Shown one piece after another: positions 37,582-47,606 of a DNA stretch of 64,000 nt (position 1 is its first letter; each line of letters begins with the position of its first letter). This stretch comes from Asticcacaulis sp. MM231. GTDB lineage: Bacteria > Pseudomonadota > Alphaproteobacteria > Caulobacterales > Caulobacteraceae. Position numbers and translations under genes: made by a program. The stretch is from NCBI RefSeq assembly GCF_964186625.1, contig NZ_OZ075108.1, positions 124,001 to 188,000 on the forward strand, given 5' to 3'. The notes below the pieces were generated by a model. That model did no database searches, was not told the DNA's origin, and saw nothing but the letters and a program-made list of their open reading frames with translations.

Positions 37582-40500
37582 CTACAACTTCGCGGCCCAT
37601 TCACGGATCAAGGCATTGACGATGGTCAGCTTGGCGAAGCTCCAGCCGCCAGATTCCATATCGGTCATCATCGACTGCAATGGCTCGATCAGCGCCTTGT
37701 TCTCGACTTCCCAGTTCTCGATGATCTGCAATGGGCTTTCCGACGGTGACATGCGCGTCATCATGGCCTTCACCACCGCCTTCTGCTCAGCCAGAACATC
37801 CTCGATCAGGCGACGGGTAGCGATACGGTCCCATGGATCACTCGACGCCAGATTACCGGCACCGACCTGCAGACTGTCAAAGCCGAAGCGTTCCCCCGTC
37901 AGGGCGTAAAGCTCCAGTGTCCGGTCGAGCGGCTTCTTCTTCTCCGCCGCCAGATCGATAACATCAGCGACATGATGACAGGCGCTCAAGGCCGTGATGC
38001 GCGTGGCCAGATCAGCCGGGCAACCCAGGGCTTCCAGTTCGGCGACTCGCGCGGCCAGCCGCGCTTTCGTCGGGCCGCTCAAGAGCGCCGATCCTTGCGC
38101 GATCACGCCCTTGATACCTTCGGCATAGGGTTTGAGCATGGCCGCCAGATCATGCGGCTGGCCAGCGAAGCGGCGCGCCATCCAGTAGGTCTGGTGACGG
38201 ACAAAGGTCGACAGGTCGTTATAGAGCGCCGTTTGCGCGGCGGCCGGAATACGGTTGTCGAGTGCGCTCACCTCGCCCCACAGGCTATGGATATCGAAAA
38301 GCTGACGCGTGGCCTCGAAAGCCAGCACCATGGCGGTGGTATCAACGCCGGCGCTTCGGGTCAGGCGCATGGCGAAGCTCGGCCCGGCGATATTGACGAT
38401 CGTATTGCTCAGCACCGTGGCGATGATTTCGCGCTGCAGACGGTGTTTGCGGATGGCATCGACATATCCATGTAAGGCCGGCGGGAAATAGCCGACCAGC
38501 ACCGGCTCGAATCCGGCATCATCCGGCGCCGTGCCCGCCACGATGTCATCGAACAGCACCAGCTTGGCATAGGCGGTGATGACGGCCAGTTCCGGACGAT
38601 AAAGCCCGTGATGACCAGTCTTGCGGGCTTCGAGCGCCGAATTGGACGGCAAGCCTTCGACCTTGCGATCAAGACGGTCGCGCTTTTCCAGACCCGACAT
38701 AAAGGCCTGTTGCGCGGCATTGTCCGCCGCCGAGGTCGCTTCCTGCAACGAAAGCGCCAGGGTCTGATCATAATTGTGCTTCAACACATGGCGCGCCACA
38801 TCGCCGGTCATGCTGGCCAGAAGCGCATCACGGTCTTCGGCCTTGAGCCTGTTTGAGGCGATCACCTGGCTGAGCAGGATCTTGATATTGACCTCATGGT
38901 CGGAGCAATCGACGCCGGCCGAATTATCGATGGCGTCGGTATTGAGGCGCGCGCCGGATTCAGCACAGGAAATGCGTCCGGCCTGGGTGATGCCGAGATT
39001 GGCACCCTCACCGATCACCTTGGCGCGGACCTCAGGGCCGTCGATCCGGATAGCGTCATTGGCCTTATCGCCGACATCGAGATGGGCTTGCGCCGGTGCC
39101 TTGATATAGGTGCCGATGCCGCCGAAATAGAGAAGTTCGACGCGCGCTTTCAGGATGGCCTGCATCAGCTCGAACGGCGACACTTCGTTAGCGTCGAGAT
39201 CGAGCAGGGCCTTGATTTCCGGCGACAGCGGGATCGATTTCTGGCTGCGCGGGAAGACACCGCCGCCCTTCGAGATCAGCTCTTTATTATAATCCTGCCA
39301 GCTTGAGCGCGGCAGGGCGAACATGCGCTCGCGCTCGGCAAAGGCTTTCGCTGCATCGGGGTTGGGGTCGATGAAGATATCGCGGTGATCGAAGGCGGCC
39401 ACCAGCAGGGTTTCCTTCGACAGCAACATGCCGTTGCCGAAGACATCGCCCGACATATCGCCGACGCCGGCCACGGTGAAGGATTCGGTCTGGATATCCT
39501 TTCCGATTTCCCGGAAGTGACGCTTGACGGCTTCCCACGCGCCCTTGGCGGTGATGCCCATCGCCTTGTGGTCATAGCCCACCGAGCCGCCGGAGGCGAA
39601 GGCGTCGCCCAGCCAGAAATTGTAATCGGCCGAGACGCCGTTGGCGATATCGGAAAAAGTGGCCGTGCCCTTGTCGGCAGCGACGACCAGATACGGATCG
39701 GGATCATCCCAGCGGATGACATCAACCGGCGGCACAATAGTGCCCTTGGCGTCGAGATTATCCGTCAGGTCGAGCAGACCGGAAAGGAAGGTTTTGTAAG
39801 CGACGATGGCGGCGCTCTTCACCTCGTCGGGGGTGCCGTTCTTCGGCAGTTTCTTCGGGAAGAAGCCGCCTTTCGAGCCGACCGGCACAATGACCGCGTT
39901 CTTGACCTGCTGCGCCTTGACCAGGCCCAGCACCTCGGTGCGGAAATCGTCCTTGCGGTCAGACCAGCGTAAGCCCCCGCGCGCCACCGGCCCGAAGCGC
40001 AGGTGGACGCCTTCGACGCCCGGCGACCAGATAAAGATTTCGCGGTAAGGCTTGGGCTCCGGCAAATCCGCCAGTTCACGGCTGGCGATCTTTAAGGAAA
40101 TATAGGCCTTATCCTGATTATTCTCGTTTTTCTGGAAATAATTGGTGCGACGGATGGCACCGATCAGCGCCGCAAGACGGCGCAGGACGCGGTCATGATC
40201 GAGACTGGCGACCTTTTGCAGCAGGGTTTCGATTTCGGCCTTCGCCGCTTCGACAGCGGTCAGCCGTAGCTTGGCGTCGCCGCCATCGAGAGCAAATTTG
40301 GCATTGAAAAGCGTCAGAAGCGCTTCGACCACCTGAGGGTTATCGCGCAGGGCGGCCTGCTGGATTTCAGGGCTCGGATCAAGGCCGGACTGGACGCGGT
40401 AACGGCAGAAGGCGCGCAGCAGCGCCACTTCGCGCCACGACTGGCCGGTCAGGGCCAAAGCATTGAAGCCGTCATCCTCGGTCTTGCCATGCCACAGGGC

Positions 40501-42456
40501 CAGCAGGGTCTGCTCGAATTCGGTCTTGAAGGTCTTGAATTCACTGGCGTGGCCACGTGGCAATTTCAGGATAAACTCATGCACCCAATAGGTGCCAATG
40601 TCCTTCGAGCGAACGTGATAGCCGTATTCTTCCAGCGTCTTGATGCCCATATTGCCGAGCACCGGCAGGATATCCGACAGCGGAATGGCCTTTTCGGCAT
40701 GGGTGTAAAGCTTGAAGCAGAAATGGTTCTCTTCGTCTTCCATCCGCTGATAGGCGCGTACATTGACTGGCGCTTCGATCGAAAGACCGTTGAGATAGGC
40801 TGTATCGGTAACCGCCTCGCCGGTGGTGTAACGCTCCTGATAACCGGCGGGGAAAGCCTCGGCCCAAAGCATCCAGTCGATGCCGGTGTGCGGCTGATCG
40901 AGCGTTTCCAGAATGCCGGTGTTTTCAACAAGAGCCTCAACCTTTTGCGGCCATGAGCGCGTGATGTTCTCGATATCGGCTTCAACATCCGTGACATTCG
41001 GATCGAAGTGATCGCCGGGGGTGACGCCAATGATATAGTGGATACAGCTCAGCAACGAGTCGCTGATATAGGCATAGGAGGCCGAGACCCGTCCGCACCA
41101 GGCGGCGGCCAGGATTTCACCGGCCTGTTTTTGCATCTGCGACTGATAGATTTCACGCGGCATATAGAGCATGACCGAAACGAAACGATCGAACGGATCG
41201 ACGCGCGTGAACAGCTTGACGCGCGGGCGGTCAGACAGATGCAGGATACCGCGGGCGATGCGCAACAGGTCGTGCTCCGTCATCTGGAACAGTTCGTCGC
41301 GCGGATAGGTCTCGACGATATTCTTCAGGCGCTTTTCATTGTAGCCGCCCTGAAGGCCAAGCGCCGCCGCTTCGTGCAGCACGTGCTCGGCCTTTTTACG
41401 GATCAACGGCACTTCAAACGCCGGGCGATCATAGGCCTCGCTGGTGAACAGGCCGACGAAGCGGACCTCACCTGAAGGCTTGCCATCGGCACCGTAACGC
41501 TTGATGCCGATATAGTCCATATAGATGCGACGGTGGACGCGTGATTTGAGATTGGCCTTGGCCACGGTCACCGGCTCGGAGGTGCGCAACTGGCTCATCA
41601 GTTGCTCGCTGAGCACCGCCGGTTCACTCGAACGACGCAGCACGGCACGGCCGGAATCGCGCAGCACGCCGAAACCTTCCTGCATCTGGTTCAGTGGTTC
41701 TTCGCGGGCATAGTCGCCGCCGCTTTCGCGCGGATAGGCGTAGCCACGTGCGCCCAGGAAGACGAAATGGTTCTGATCGATCCAGCGCAGGAAAGCGAGG
41801 TTTTCGTCCAGAGTCGCTGCCTCGATGGCGCCATTGCCGCGCTGTTTTTCAAGCGCCACGATCTCCTCAGCCATCAACTTCTGCATACGCGGGAAATCGC
41901 GCACGGCCAGTTTCAGGTCGTTCAGGCTCTGATCGATGCCTTCGATGATCTGCTTGTGACGCTCGGCACTTTGACGCTCGATAAAGACGAGCATCATCAA
42001 TTCTTTGACATCATCTCCGGTTTTGACGCGCTTGCCGTCGAAATCACGATGCAGCGTAATGACCGGATGGAACATCGAGCGGATGGACAGGCCCTGATCG
42101 ATCAGTTCGCCCATCACGGTTTCGACGATGAACGGCGAGTCGGGCTGAACGACCTCAATAATATCATAGGCGGTCGGCTGGCCCTTGCTGTCAAGCACAG
42201 GCGTCACGCGTCGCAGGGTCTGCGCACCGTCGCGTTTTTCGGCATAGGCCCAAAAGCCAGCGATCACCCGGTCAAGGTCGGCGTCGGCGATATCGGCCAG
42301 TTCATCAACGTCGAAATCTTCCAGGATCTGGGTCAGGAAGGCTTTTTCGCTATCGTCTAGCCTGAGAAAATCCCTAGCCCCCCGATCGAGCAGAAACGCT
42401 TTGGTCAGCGCGTCCTTGGAGGGGGATTGGCTTTCGCCGGGCTTGAAATCGTCCAT
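37582..42456 (-). CDS. Large NAD-specific glutamate dehydrogenase
   Basis: 1624 residues from ATG 42456, preceded by AGTGGAAAC. An earlier start at 42507 would add 17 unlikely residues. It belongs to the 180-kDa GDH_2/BDH class, which interconverts glutamate and 2-oxoglutarate with NAD and is used for glutamate catabolism. The N-terminal half contains ACT-like regulatory domains. The catalytic core shows APVARGGLRWSDRKDDFRTE-type residues (FGPVARGGLRWSDRKDDFR), GSKGGFFPKKLP and KGTATFSDIANG. The length matches the Caulobacter homologue class of about 1600 residues. The gene stands alone. Its start lies 700 bases from the MAPEG gene. Confidence 0.93.
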   Translation of the reverse strand: MDDFKPGESQSPSKDALTKAFLLDRGARDFLRLDDSEKAFLTQILEDFDVDELADIADADLDRVIAGFWAYAEKRDGAQTLRRVTPVLDSKGQPTAYDIIEVVQPDSPFIVETVMGELIDQGLSIRSMFHPVITLHRDFDGKRVKTGDDVKELMMLVFIERQSAERHKQIIEGIDQSLNDLKLAVRDFPRMQKLMAEEIVALEKQRGNGAIEAATLDENLAFLRWIDQNHFVFLGARGYAYPRESGGDYAREEPLNQMQEGFGVLRDSGRAVLRRSSEPAVLSEQLMSQLRTSEPVTVAKANLKSRVHRRIYMDYIGIKRYGADGKPSGEVRFVGLFTSEAYDRPAFEVPLIRKKAEHVLHEAAALGLQGGYNEKRLKNIVETYPRDELFQMTEHDLLRIARGILHLSDRPRVKLFTRVDPFDRFVSVMLYMPREIYQSQMQKQAGEILAAAWCGRVSASYAYISDSLLSCIHYIIGVTPGDHFDPNVTDVEADIENITRSWPQKVEALVENTGILETLDQPHTGIDWMLWAEAFPAGYQERYTTGEAVTDTAYLNGLSIEAPVNVRAYQRMEDEENHFCFKLYTHAEKAIPLSDILPVLGNMGIKTLEEYGYHVRSKDIGTYWVHEFILKLPRGHASEFKTFKTEFEQTLLALWHGKTEDDGFNALALTGQSWREVALLRAFCRYRVQSGLDPSPEIQQAALRDNPQVVEALLTLFNAKFALDGGDAKLRLTAVEAAKAEIETLLQKVASLDHDRVLRRLAALIGAIRRTNYFQKNENNQDKAYISLKIASRELADLPEPKPYREIFIWSPGVEGVHLRFGPVARGGLRWSDRKDDFRTEVLGLVKAQQVKNAVIVPVGSKGGFFPKKLPKNGTPDEVKSAAIVAYKTFLSGLLDLTDNLDAKGTIVPPVDVIRWDDPDPYLVVAADKGTATFSDIANGVSADYNFWLGDAFASGGSVGYDHKAMGITAKGAWEAVKRHFREIGKDIQTESFTVAGVGDMSGDVFGNGMLLSKETLLVAAFDHRDIFIDPNPDAAKAFAERERMFALPRSSWQDYNKELISKGGGVFPRSQKSIPLSPEIKALLDLDANEVSPFELMQAILKARVELLYFGGIGTYIKAPAQAHLDVGDKANDAIRIDGPEVRAKVIGEGANLGITQAGRISCAESGARLNTDAIDNSAGVDCSDHEVNIKILLSQVIASNRLKAEDRDALLASMTGDVARHVLKHNYDQTLALSLQEATSAADNAAQQAFMSGLEKRDRLDRKVEGLPSNSALEARKTGHHGLYRPELAVITAYAKLVLFDDIVAGTAPDDAGFEPVLVGYFPPALHGYVDAIRKHRLQREIIATVLSNTIVNIAGPSFAMRLTRSAGVDTTAMVLAFEATRQLFDIHSLWGEVSALDNRIPAAAQTALYNDLSTFVRHQTYWMARRFAGQPHDLAAMLKPYAEGIKGVIAQGSALLSGPTKARLAARVAELEALGCPADLATRITALSACHHVADVIDLAAEKKKPLDRTLELYALTGERFGFDSLQVGAGNLASSDPWDRIATRRLIEDVLAEQKAVVKAMMTRMSPSESPLQIIENWEVENKALIEPLQSMMTDMESGGWSFAKLTIVNALIREWAAKL

Positions 42457-42746
42457 GTGCGTGTTTCCACTTGATCCTGACCGCGGTATCGGGCGGCACC
42501 GAACCACAGTTCGTTATGTTTACCCGACTTCCGGGTTAAGACTATGCGGCGCAATGTTTAACAAATGGCCATTACGGATTCACTACAAACTTACAAATGA
42601 AACCGACTTTGTGATCACTTTTTTCGCACTCCCTGCAGGCACCCCCGATGTCAGGCTTGCGCCGCTTAGGCGGCAGGCCCAGTCGTGGTCGTGGCCGTGC
42701 TCGCCAAACCTCCTGAAGAGGTTAGAATTCTCATGAATTGAATCAG

Positions 42747-42781
42747 CAAAAAGCCGCCAGTCCGGCGGGGAACTGGCGGCT
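42747..42781 (-). terminator. Intrinsic terminator on the minus strand in the gdhB upstream gap
   Basis: AGCCGCCAGT...ACTGGCGGCT is a perfect 10-bp stem, followed on the minus strand by TTTTTGCTG. It implies a minus-strand transcript arising upstream of it, before the gdhB promoter. Confidence 0.7.
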
Positions 42782-42785
42782 CGGA

Positions 42786-42822
42786 CGTAAAAGCCTCTTT
42801 ATGGGGGGAAGGGGCTTTTACG
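42786..42822. terminator. Second hairpin next to the minus-strand terminator
   Basis: CGTAAAAGCC and GGCTTTTACG form a perfect 10-bp stem around a G-rich loop. Short T-runs inside the arms could let it work in either direction. Tandem terminators suggest a strongly expressed short transcript. Confidence 0.45.
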
Positions 42823-43153
42823 ACTTCCGTTTTTTGCAGCGCGCCCGGGCGATAAGCCTGATGTACGCGCCATGGCCGGTAAGAACCGCGCCAATCGTCT
42901 TTGACCTTTTGCCGCATGAAGCCGAGCGGGGCATAGCTCGAATCCAGCGGATTGACCCGTGAGAGAGACGCGAGCCAATGCCTAAATTTCTAACACCTTG
43001 CGTGAGTCGTGGCCAGTGCTACTCGCATCACAGTTGTGTGCGCAACATGTGTCAATCTGTGTTCAGGCATCCTAAAAATCATCGTTAAAATTTGACCCTA
43101 ACGCGCCGTCATTCAATATTATCTTAGCATTTCAGGCGCAGTATGGCGGCGTT

Positions 43154-43564
43154 ATGATACAACCCGTACTCGCCCTTATCGCCTGGTCGATGATCATGCT
43201 TGTCTGGCTCTATGTCCGCAGGCTGCCCGCCCTTGTGCGTTATGCGATCTCGGAAGCGCGCCCGCAAAGCACCAATGTAGAGCGCCGCCTGCCGCCGCAA
43301 GTGCAATGGCCCGCCGACAATTATAACAATCTGATGGAGCAGCCGACGCTCTTCTATGCCCTTTGCCTCGGCATCTACCTAAGTGGCCTGTCCAATCCTA
43401 ATCTCGAATACCTGGCCTGGCTTTATGTCGCCCTGCGCGTCATCCATTCGCTGGTGCAGGTGATCGCCAACATCACCATCATTCGCTTCTGCCTGTTCCT
43501 GGCCAGCTCCGCGGTTTTGGGTCTGTTGTGCATCCAGGCCGTCTGGATCGGTTTCGGGCTTTAG
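43154..43564 (+). CDS. MAPEG-family membrane protein
   Basis: 136 residues with four membrane spans. The family motif is ADNYNNLMEQPTLFYALCL (about residues 55-73), in which the Glu and Asn match the glutathione-binding residues of MAPEG proteins. Bacterial members are mostly uncharacterised, and some act as glutathione transferases or peroxidases. Start ATG 43154 lies after a region with no strong ribosome site. It converges with mltA, with stop codons two bases apart. Confidence 0.8.
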   Translation: MIQPVLALIAWSMIMLVWLYVRRLPALVRYAISEARPQSTNVERRLPPQVQWPADNYNNLMEQPTLFYALCLGIYLSGLSNPNLEYLAWLYVALRVIHSLVQVIANITIIRFCLFLASSAVLGLLCIQAVWIGFGL

Positions 43565-43566
43565 GG

Positions 43567-44763
43567 TTAGTTCCCGAAACTATCCTTGCCGGTATAGGGC
43601 ACGATCCGCCACATCCTCAGCTCATGCTTGATACGACCAGCTTCGGTGCCGGCGCGCTTGCCGTGACCCACATAGAGATCGGCACGGACCTTGCCCTTGA
43701 TGGCACCACCGGTATCGAGCGCCGCCACCATGCGCTGATATTCAGGAAAAGCTTCCCTTAGCGTACCCGCATTGGCATCGAGCCAGAACAGATCACCGAG
43801 ATCATTATGCGCCGGATCAACCGCGATAGCCGAACCCGGCGGCAGCGAAAGCCCAGACGCCCCGACCGGCTCGGTCACATCGGGCTGGATAGCGAAGAAA
43901 CCATAACGCGGATTGGCATTCATGATCTCGGTGGCTTGCGGCCCGCGATGATCGGCCAGCCAGGTGTGGATGGCGTCACCCGAGGTCTGGTTCTTTTCCA
44001 TCATGCCGCGTTCGCTCAGCACCTTGGCGATGCCGACAAACGGCCAGCCGTTATCAGCGGCATAGGCGGCATAGACGCGGCTGCCGTCGGGCAAATCGAG
44101 AAAGCCCGACCCCTGCAACTGCATAAAGAAATAGTCTTCCGGCCGCATATAGTAGGTGCCGCCATTATAGGTGATGTCGGCCGGCAGGGCTTCGATCTCC
44201 GCCCGCGTATAGTAGGGCACGTAAAGTTCACCCACCTTGCGCGCCGCCACCTTTGCCGCCTTAGATGGCGGCGTGAGCTGCGAACCCGGCACCACGACCA
44301 GGTCGGCCGGCTTTGGACGCACCCGCTGCGAGAATTCAGCGTCCTGCGCATGACGCGCGTCATAATCCGGCACGAAATAGCCCGTCATCAGGCCCTTTTC
44401 GTTGTCGTAATCGACTTCGATCTGCAGGTGGGCGTTGAGAAACGCCAGCACCTGATCCGGGGTATGAAACTCCTGCGCCTTCATGGCGTCACAGACCGGC
44501 GCGTACTGACGACCTTTTTTATACAGGCAGGTCGCACGCAGGGCTTCCAGCGCAATAAACGGATCGGTCTTGTTCCAGCCCGGCAGGGTGGACAGCCGCA
44601 AATGTTCCGGCACCGGCGTCGGGTAATAGACCGGCGGGGTTTGCGGACCGGCAGGTGTCACCGGCGGTTTCGGAATGGTCACCACCGGTGACGTCACTGG
44701 GCTTTCGGCGCAGGCGGAAAGCAGAAGCGCCAAAGATAGAGCAGCCGTAAATCCTAGCCTCAC
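43567..44763 (-). CDS. mltA: Membrane-bound lytic murein transglycosylase A
   Basis: 398 residues from GTG 44763, which overlaps the upstream Tim44-like stop as GTGA and has AGAGGCGGCC before it. The lipoprotein signal is FTAALSLALLLSAC, with Cys at residue 18, an Lnt substrate. MltA and 3D domains follow: LMTGYFVPDYDARH, YFFMQLQGSGFLDLPDGSR, and near the C-terminus AVDPAHNDLGDLFWLDAN and VAALDTGGAIKGKVRADLY, which hold the catalytic Asp region. It cleaves glycan strands with anhydro-muropeptide formation, feeding the recycling pathway that the AmgK/MurU-like pair may serve. Confidence 0.92.
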   Translation of the reverse strand: MRLGFTAALSLALLLSACAESPVTSPVVTIPKPPVTPAGPQTPPVYYPTPVPEHLRLSTLPGWNKTDPFIALEALRATCLYKKGRQYAPVCDAMKAQEFHTPDQVLAFLNAHLQIEVDYDNEKGLMTGYFVPDYDARHAQDAEFSQRVRPKPADLVVVPGSQLTPPSKAAKVAARKVGELYVPYYTRAEIEALPADITYNGGTYYMRPEDYFFMQLQGSGFLDLPDGSRVYAAYAADNGWPFVGIAKVLSERGMMEKNQTSGDAIHTWLADHRGPQATEIMNANPRYGFFAIQPDVTEPVGASGLSLPPGSAIAVDPAHNDLGDLFWLDANAGTLREAFPEYQRMVAALDTGGAIKGKVRADLYVGHGKRAGTEAGRIKHELRMWRIVPYTGKDSFGN

Positions 44764-45497
44764 GCCTTGGCCGCCTCTACCTTGATCAGGAGCCACGGGG
44801 TGTTGGGGGATTTCAGGCCCTTCTGGAAAGTCCAGTATTCTGCGGTGCGCTTATAGGTCTTGTGCGGCACGAAGGGTTCGACCTTGGCGGGCCTTTCCCC
44901 TTTCGGCTCGACCTTTTTCGCACGGGTCTTCTTGACCGGCTCGACCGTTGGGGCCGGCGTTTCGACGACCGCAGTCTCTACCGGCTCAGGCGTTGCGGCC
45001 GGCATCGGGTCTTCATAAACCAGTTCGGACAGGAAACGCACACGGATCTGCGCCACATCTTCCTTGAACTCTATGGTATCGATATCGGTCTTCGGGGTAT
45101 CGACAAAGCTGAGCGTATTGGCCGGGGGTGTTGTACGCGCCTGAACCGCCTGGCTGAAGCTTGTCATAACGCGCTCGGACAACTTGTCCTTCACCCCATC
45201 CAGTTCGCCCTTGTGGTAAGCAACCACGACCTGCTCATAGGTTTCACGCGCCTTTTCAAGGAAATTGATCTCGTTGAAATTGGCGTCGCGTATTTTGAGG
45301 TTTTCCAGATTGGGCAGGCGCGGACCTTCGACAGCGCGCTCAGCCCGGGCACCCAGTTCCATACTCTCTTCGGTCTTGGGCGTAGCAGCCTTTTCATCGG
45401 CACGAAAACCCACCTTGCGACCAAGCACATTGTACAGGTTGACCAGGATCACCACCGCGACAACGGCAAAAATAACAAGGGGAATGACATCGTTCAC
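44760..45497 (-). CDS. Tim44-like (TimA) domain membrane protein
   Basis: 245 residues from GTG 45497. The N-terminal span (PLVIFAVVAVVILVNLYNVL) anchors it with the bulk in the cytosol. A Tim44/TIM44-like domain occupies about residues 70-150 (FNEINFLEKARETYEQVVVAY). The final third is rich in Pro/Glu/Lys and the end is KTYKRTAEYWTFQKGLKSPN. The Tim44-like family is widespread in alphaproteobacteria and is proposed to act in membrane protein biogenesis. It overlaps mltA by four bases. Divergent from secB, with a 218-base gap. Confidence 0.85.
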   Translation of the reverse strand: MNDVIPLVIFAVVAVVILVNLYNVLGRKVGFRADEKAATPKTEESMELGARAERAVEGPRLPNLENLKIRDANFNEINFLEKARETYEQVVVAYHKGELDGVKDKLSERVMTSFSQAVQARTTPPANTLSFVDTPKTDIDTIEFKEDVAQIRVRFLSELVYEDPMPAATPEPVETAVVETPAPTVEPVKKTRAKKVEPKGERPAKVEPFVPHKTYKRTAEYWTFQKGLKSPNTPWLLIKVEAAKA

Positions 45498-45715
45498 GGC
45501 TAGTCTCTTTGATTTCCAGACCCCGGATAAATTCCGTAGGTCTTTTTGACGTTCAGGTCGCTTAAAATATGCGTACCCTCAACTATATAGGATAAGTTTC
45601 GCGAAGTGGAACTCTTCGTTTGATTGCTTAAAATTTTCTTATCTGTTAGCAGCGTTTTTACACATGTCCGGAAGGCGGCCGTTTCGCCTCCGACAAATGA
45701 CCGGAGCTTTAGTTT

Positions 45716-46195
45716 ATGACCGATATCAATGCTGCGCCAGAGCAGCCGCCCGTTCCGCAAATGCAGGTTCTGGCCCAATTTACCCGCGATTTCTCGTTCG
45801 AAAACCCGCGCGCGCCGAACTCGCTGCGCATGGATTCGCGCCCCGAAGTCGATCTCGGCGTCGAAATGAGCGCCAAAGGCCGTCCCGATGGCCTGTTTGA
45901 AGTCGACATCAAGCTCACGGTCAAGGCTTCGACGCCCGACGGCCCGATGTTCGCCATCGAACTGGTGTATGGCGGCCTGTTCCAGCTTGGCAACATCCCC
46001 GAGCAGATGATCGAACCGACCCTCTTGGTCGAATGCCCGCGCTATCTCTTCCCGTTCGCTCGCCGCATTGTCGCCGATGCGACAGCCGACGGTGGCTTCA
46101 CCCCGCCCTTCTATCTCGAACCGATCGATTTCGGCGCACTCTACGTCGCGCAAAAGGGCAATATCCAGTCGCAGCAAACGATTGGGCAAGCTTAA
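45716..46195 (+). CDS. secB: Protein-export chaperone SecB
   Basis: 159 residues. SecB holds precursor proteins unfolded and hands them to SecA. The motifs are [26 protein letters not shown] with [12 protein letters not shown], and [20 protein letters not shown], closing with [18 protein letters not shown] broken here for length. An acidic, Pro-rich N-terminus precedes the core. Start ATG 45716 follows GGAGCTTTAG. The gene is followed by a degenerate REP-like element and a terminator, and converges on nothing. Confidence 0.95.
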   Translation: MTDINAAPEQPPVPQMQVLAQFTRDFSFENPRAPNSLRMDSRPEVDLGVEMSAKGRPDGLFEVDIKLTVKASTPDGPMFAIELVYGGLFQLGNIPEQMIEPTLLVECPRYLFPFARRIVADATADGGFTPPFYLEPIDFGALYVAQKGNIQSQQTIGQA

Positions 46196-46239
46196 GAAAG
46201 TCGCAGAGTCGCGGACCCTGCACTCTTACGATTCAAGAG

Positions 46240-46264
46240 AGCCCGGTGGAAACACCGGGCTTTT
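46240..46264 (+). terminator. Intrinsic terminator of secB
   Basis: AGCCCGGTG, loop GAAA, CACCGGGCT, then TTTCTGTT. It is a perfect 9-bp stem with a GNRA loop. Confidence 0.88.
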
Positions 46265-46467
46265 CTGTTAAAGCCACAGCGATTTTTTATTTCGTTCCGG
46301 CTAGAGAAGCGCCGCGCCAATACCCCCGCGTTCACCAAGCCTGATATTACCGTAGCCTTATGTTGCCTGTCTCCGATTCCAAGCCAGCCGCCCTGCCCTT
46401 GCGCGTCCTCGTGGTTGACGACAATGAAGCCTCGGCCATGACCCTGCACTGGGCCATCGAGCTTCTA

Positions 46468-47603
46468 GTGTTGCGGAATCAACGGATGGATTCCCTTGAT
46501 CTTGCAAATATGCGAGTTCTGTGTCGATGGACATGGACAAAAGGCTGTTGCTGTCGCCTGAGGCTCGGGTGCGGTTGGAAGGTTGGGTGGCGGACCGGAA
46601 CACGCCGCAGAAGCTTGTTTGGCGTGCGCGGATCGTGCTGATGTGGGCGGACGCGGCGAGTTTGGCGTCGATTGTGCGGACGCTGGGCAAGACCAAGAAG
46701 ACGGCCTACCGCTGGCGCGATCGTTATCTTGAGCAGGGTGTCGATGGGCTTGGGCGCGACGCGACCCGGCCTGGCCGTAAGACGCCGTTGAGCGCCGAAG
46801 TCATTGCGCGTGTGGTCGAGATGACGCTGCGACAGAAGCCACCGGCTGCCACGCAATGGAGCGCGCGCACGCTTGCCAAGGCGGTGGGTCTGAGCCACAC
46901 CAGCGTACAGCGCATTTGGAGCGCGCATGGGCTCAAGCCCCATTTGACCAAGACGTTCAAACTGTCGAACGACAAGCAGTTCGTCGAGAAGGTGACGGAC
47001 GTCGTCGGTCTCTATCTTGATCCGCCGGACCGGGCACTGGTGTTCTCGGTCGATGAGAAGTCACAGATCCAGGCGCTGGACCGCACCCAACCGGGCCTGC
47101 CAATGAAGAAGGGGCGGGCGGGAACGATGACCCACGACTATAAGCGGCATGGCACGACGACACTGTTCGCCGCCCTCGATGTCGCCACCGGCAGGGTGAT
47201 CGGCGAATGCATGAAACGTCATCGGCACCAGGAATGGCTCAAATTCCTTCGACTCATCGACCGCAGCACGCCCAAGGGCTTCGACCTGCACCTGATCGCC
47301 GACAACTATGCCACCCATAAGCATCCGGCGGTCAAAGCATGGCTGGCCAAACATCCTCGCTTCCACATGCATTTCACCCCCACTTCGGCGTCCTGGCTCA
47401 ATCAGGTCGAACGCTTTTTCGGCTTGATAACAGGCGATCGCATCCGCTGCGGCGTGTTCAAGAGTGTCGCCGAACTCGAAGGCGCAATTCAAGACTATCT
47501 CGATCATCACAACGCCGATCCAAAGCCCTTCGTTTGGACCAAATCCGCTACAGACATTCTTGAAAAGGTCGCCAGGGGGCGACAGGCGTTAGAGTCACAA
47601 CAC
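46468..47603 (+). mobile_element. IS630-family insertion sequence
   Basis: It is flanked on the left by TA (46466-46467) and on the right by TA (47604-47605), the two-base duplication of IS630/Tc1-mariner elements. The terminal inverted repeats are GTGTTG(C)G on the left and CACAACAC on the right. Length is 1136 bases. It carries one transposase gene. The right-hand TA and the following G form the CTAG into which the IS701 element later inserted. Confidence 0.88.
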
Positions 47604-47606
47604 TAG
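46527..47606 (+). CDS. IS630-family transposase
   Basis: 359 residues with a DDE/D catalytic core. An N-terminal helix-turn-helix region (about residues 10-100, VRLEGWVADRNTPQKLVWRA) is followed by the triad: VFSVDEKSQIQ (Asp), LIADNYATHKHP (Asp) and WLNQVERFFGLI (Glu). This matches full-length IS630 transposases. ATG 46527 is preferred; a GTG two codons upstream is possible. The stop TAG is completed by the target-site TA. It looks intact and potentially active. Confidence 0.92.
   Translation: MDMDKRLLLSPEARVRLEGWVADRNTPQKLVWRARIVLMWADAASLASIVRTLGKTKKTAYRWRDRYLEQGVDGLGRDATRPGRKTPLSAEVIARVVEMTLRQKPPAATQWSARTLAKAVGLSHTSVQRIWSAHGLKPHLTKTFKLSNDKQFVEKVTDVVGLYLDPPDRALVFSVDEKSQIQALDRTQPGLPMKKGRAGTMTHDYKRHGTTTLFAALDVATGRVIGECMKRHRHQEWLKFLRLIDRSTPKGFDLHLIADNYATHKHPAVKAWLAKHPRFHMHFTPTSASWLNQVERFFGLITGDRIRCGVFKSVAELEGAIQDYLDHHNADPKPFVWTKSATDILEKVARGRQALESQH

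Larger units (their letters stand above)
42457..43153. other. Long intergenic gap between gdhB and the MAPEG gene
   Basis: About 700 bases with no convincing gene. Open frames on both strands run through the terminator hairpins and have no recognisable domain. On the minus strand a 38-codon frame (42932 down to about 42816, MPRSASCGKRSKTIGAVLTG) ends just before the hairpins. A minus-strand transcript ending at the terminator at 42747-42781 therefore seems likely, either a small RNA or a small unknown protein. A TTGACA match occurs on the minus strand near 43056. No tRNA or known small-RNA motif is seen. Confidence 0.4.

Noticed and set aside
42666..42734. Thr-rich leader peptide (MRILTSSGGLASTATTTTG) on the minus strand before gdhB
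   Set aside because: No antiterminator/terminator pair follows it, and the downstream gene is not a threonine-pathway gene. Probably chance.
42908..42960. tRNA-like T-arm (GCTCGAATCC)
   Set aside because: The flanking bases do not form acceptor, D or anticodon stems.
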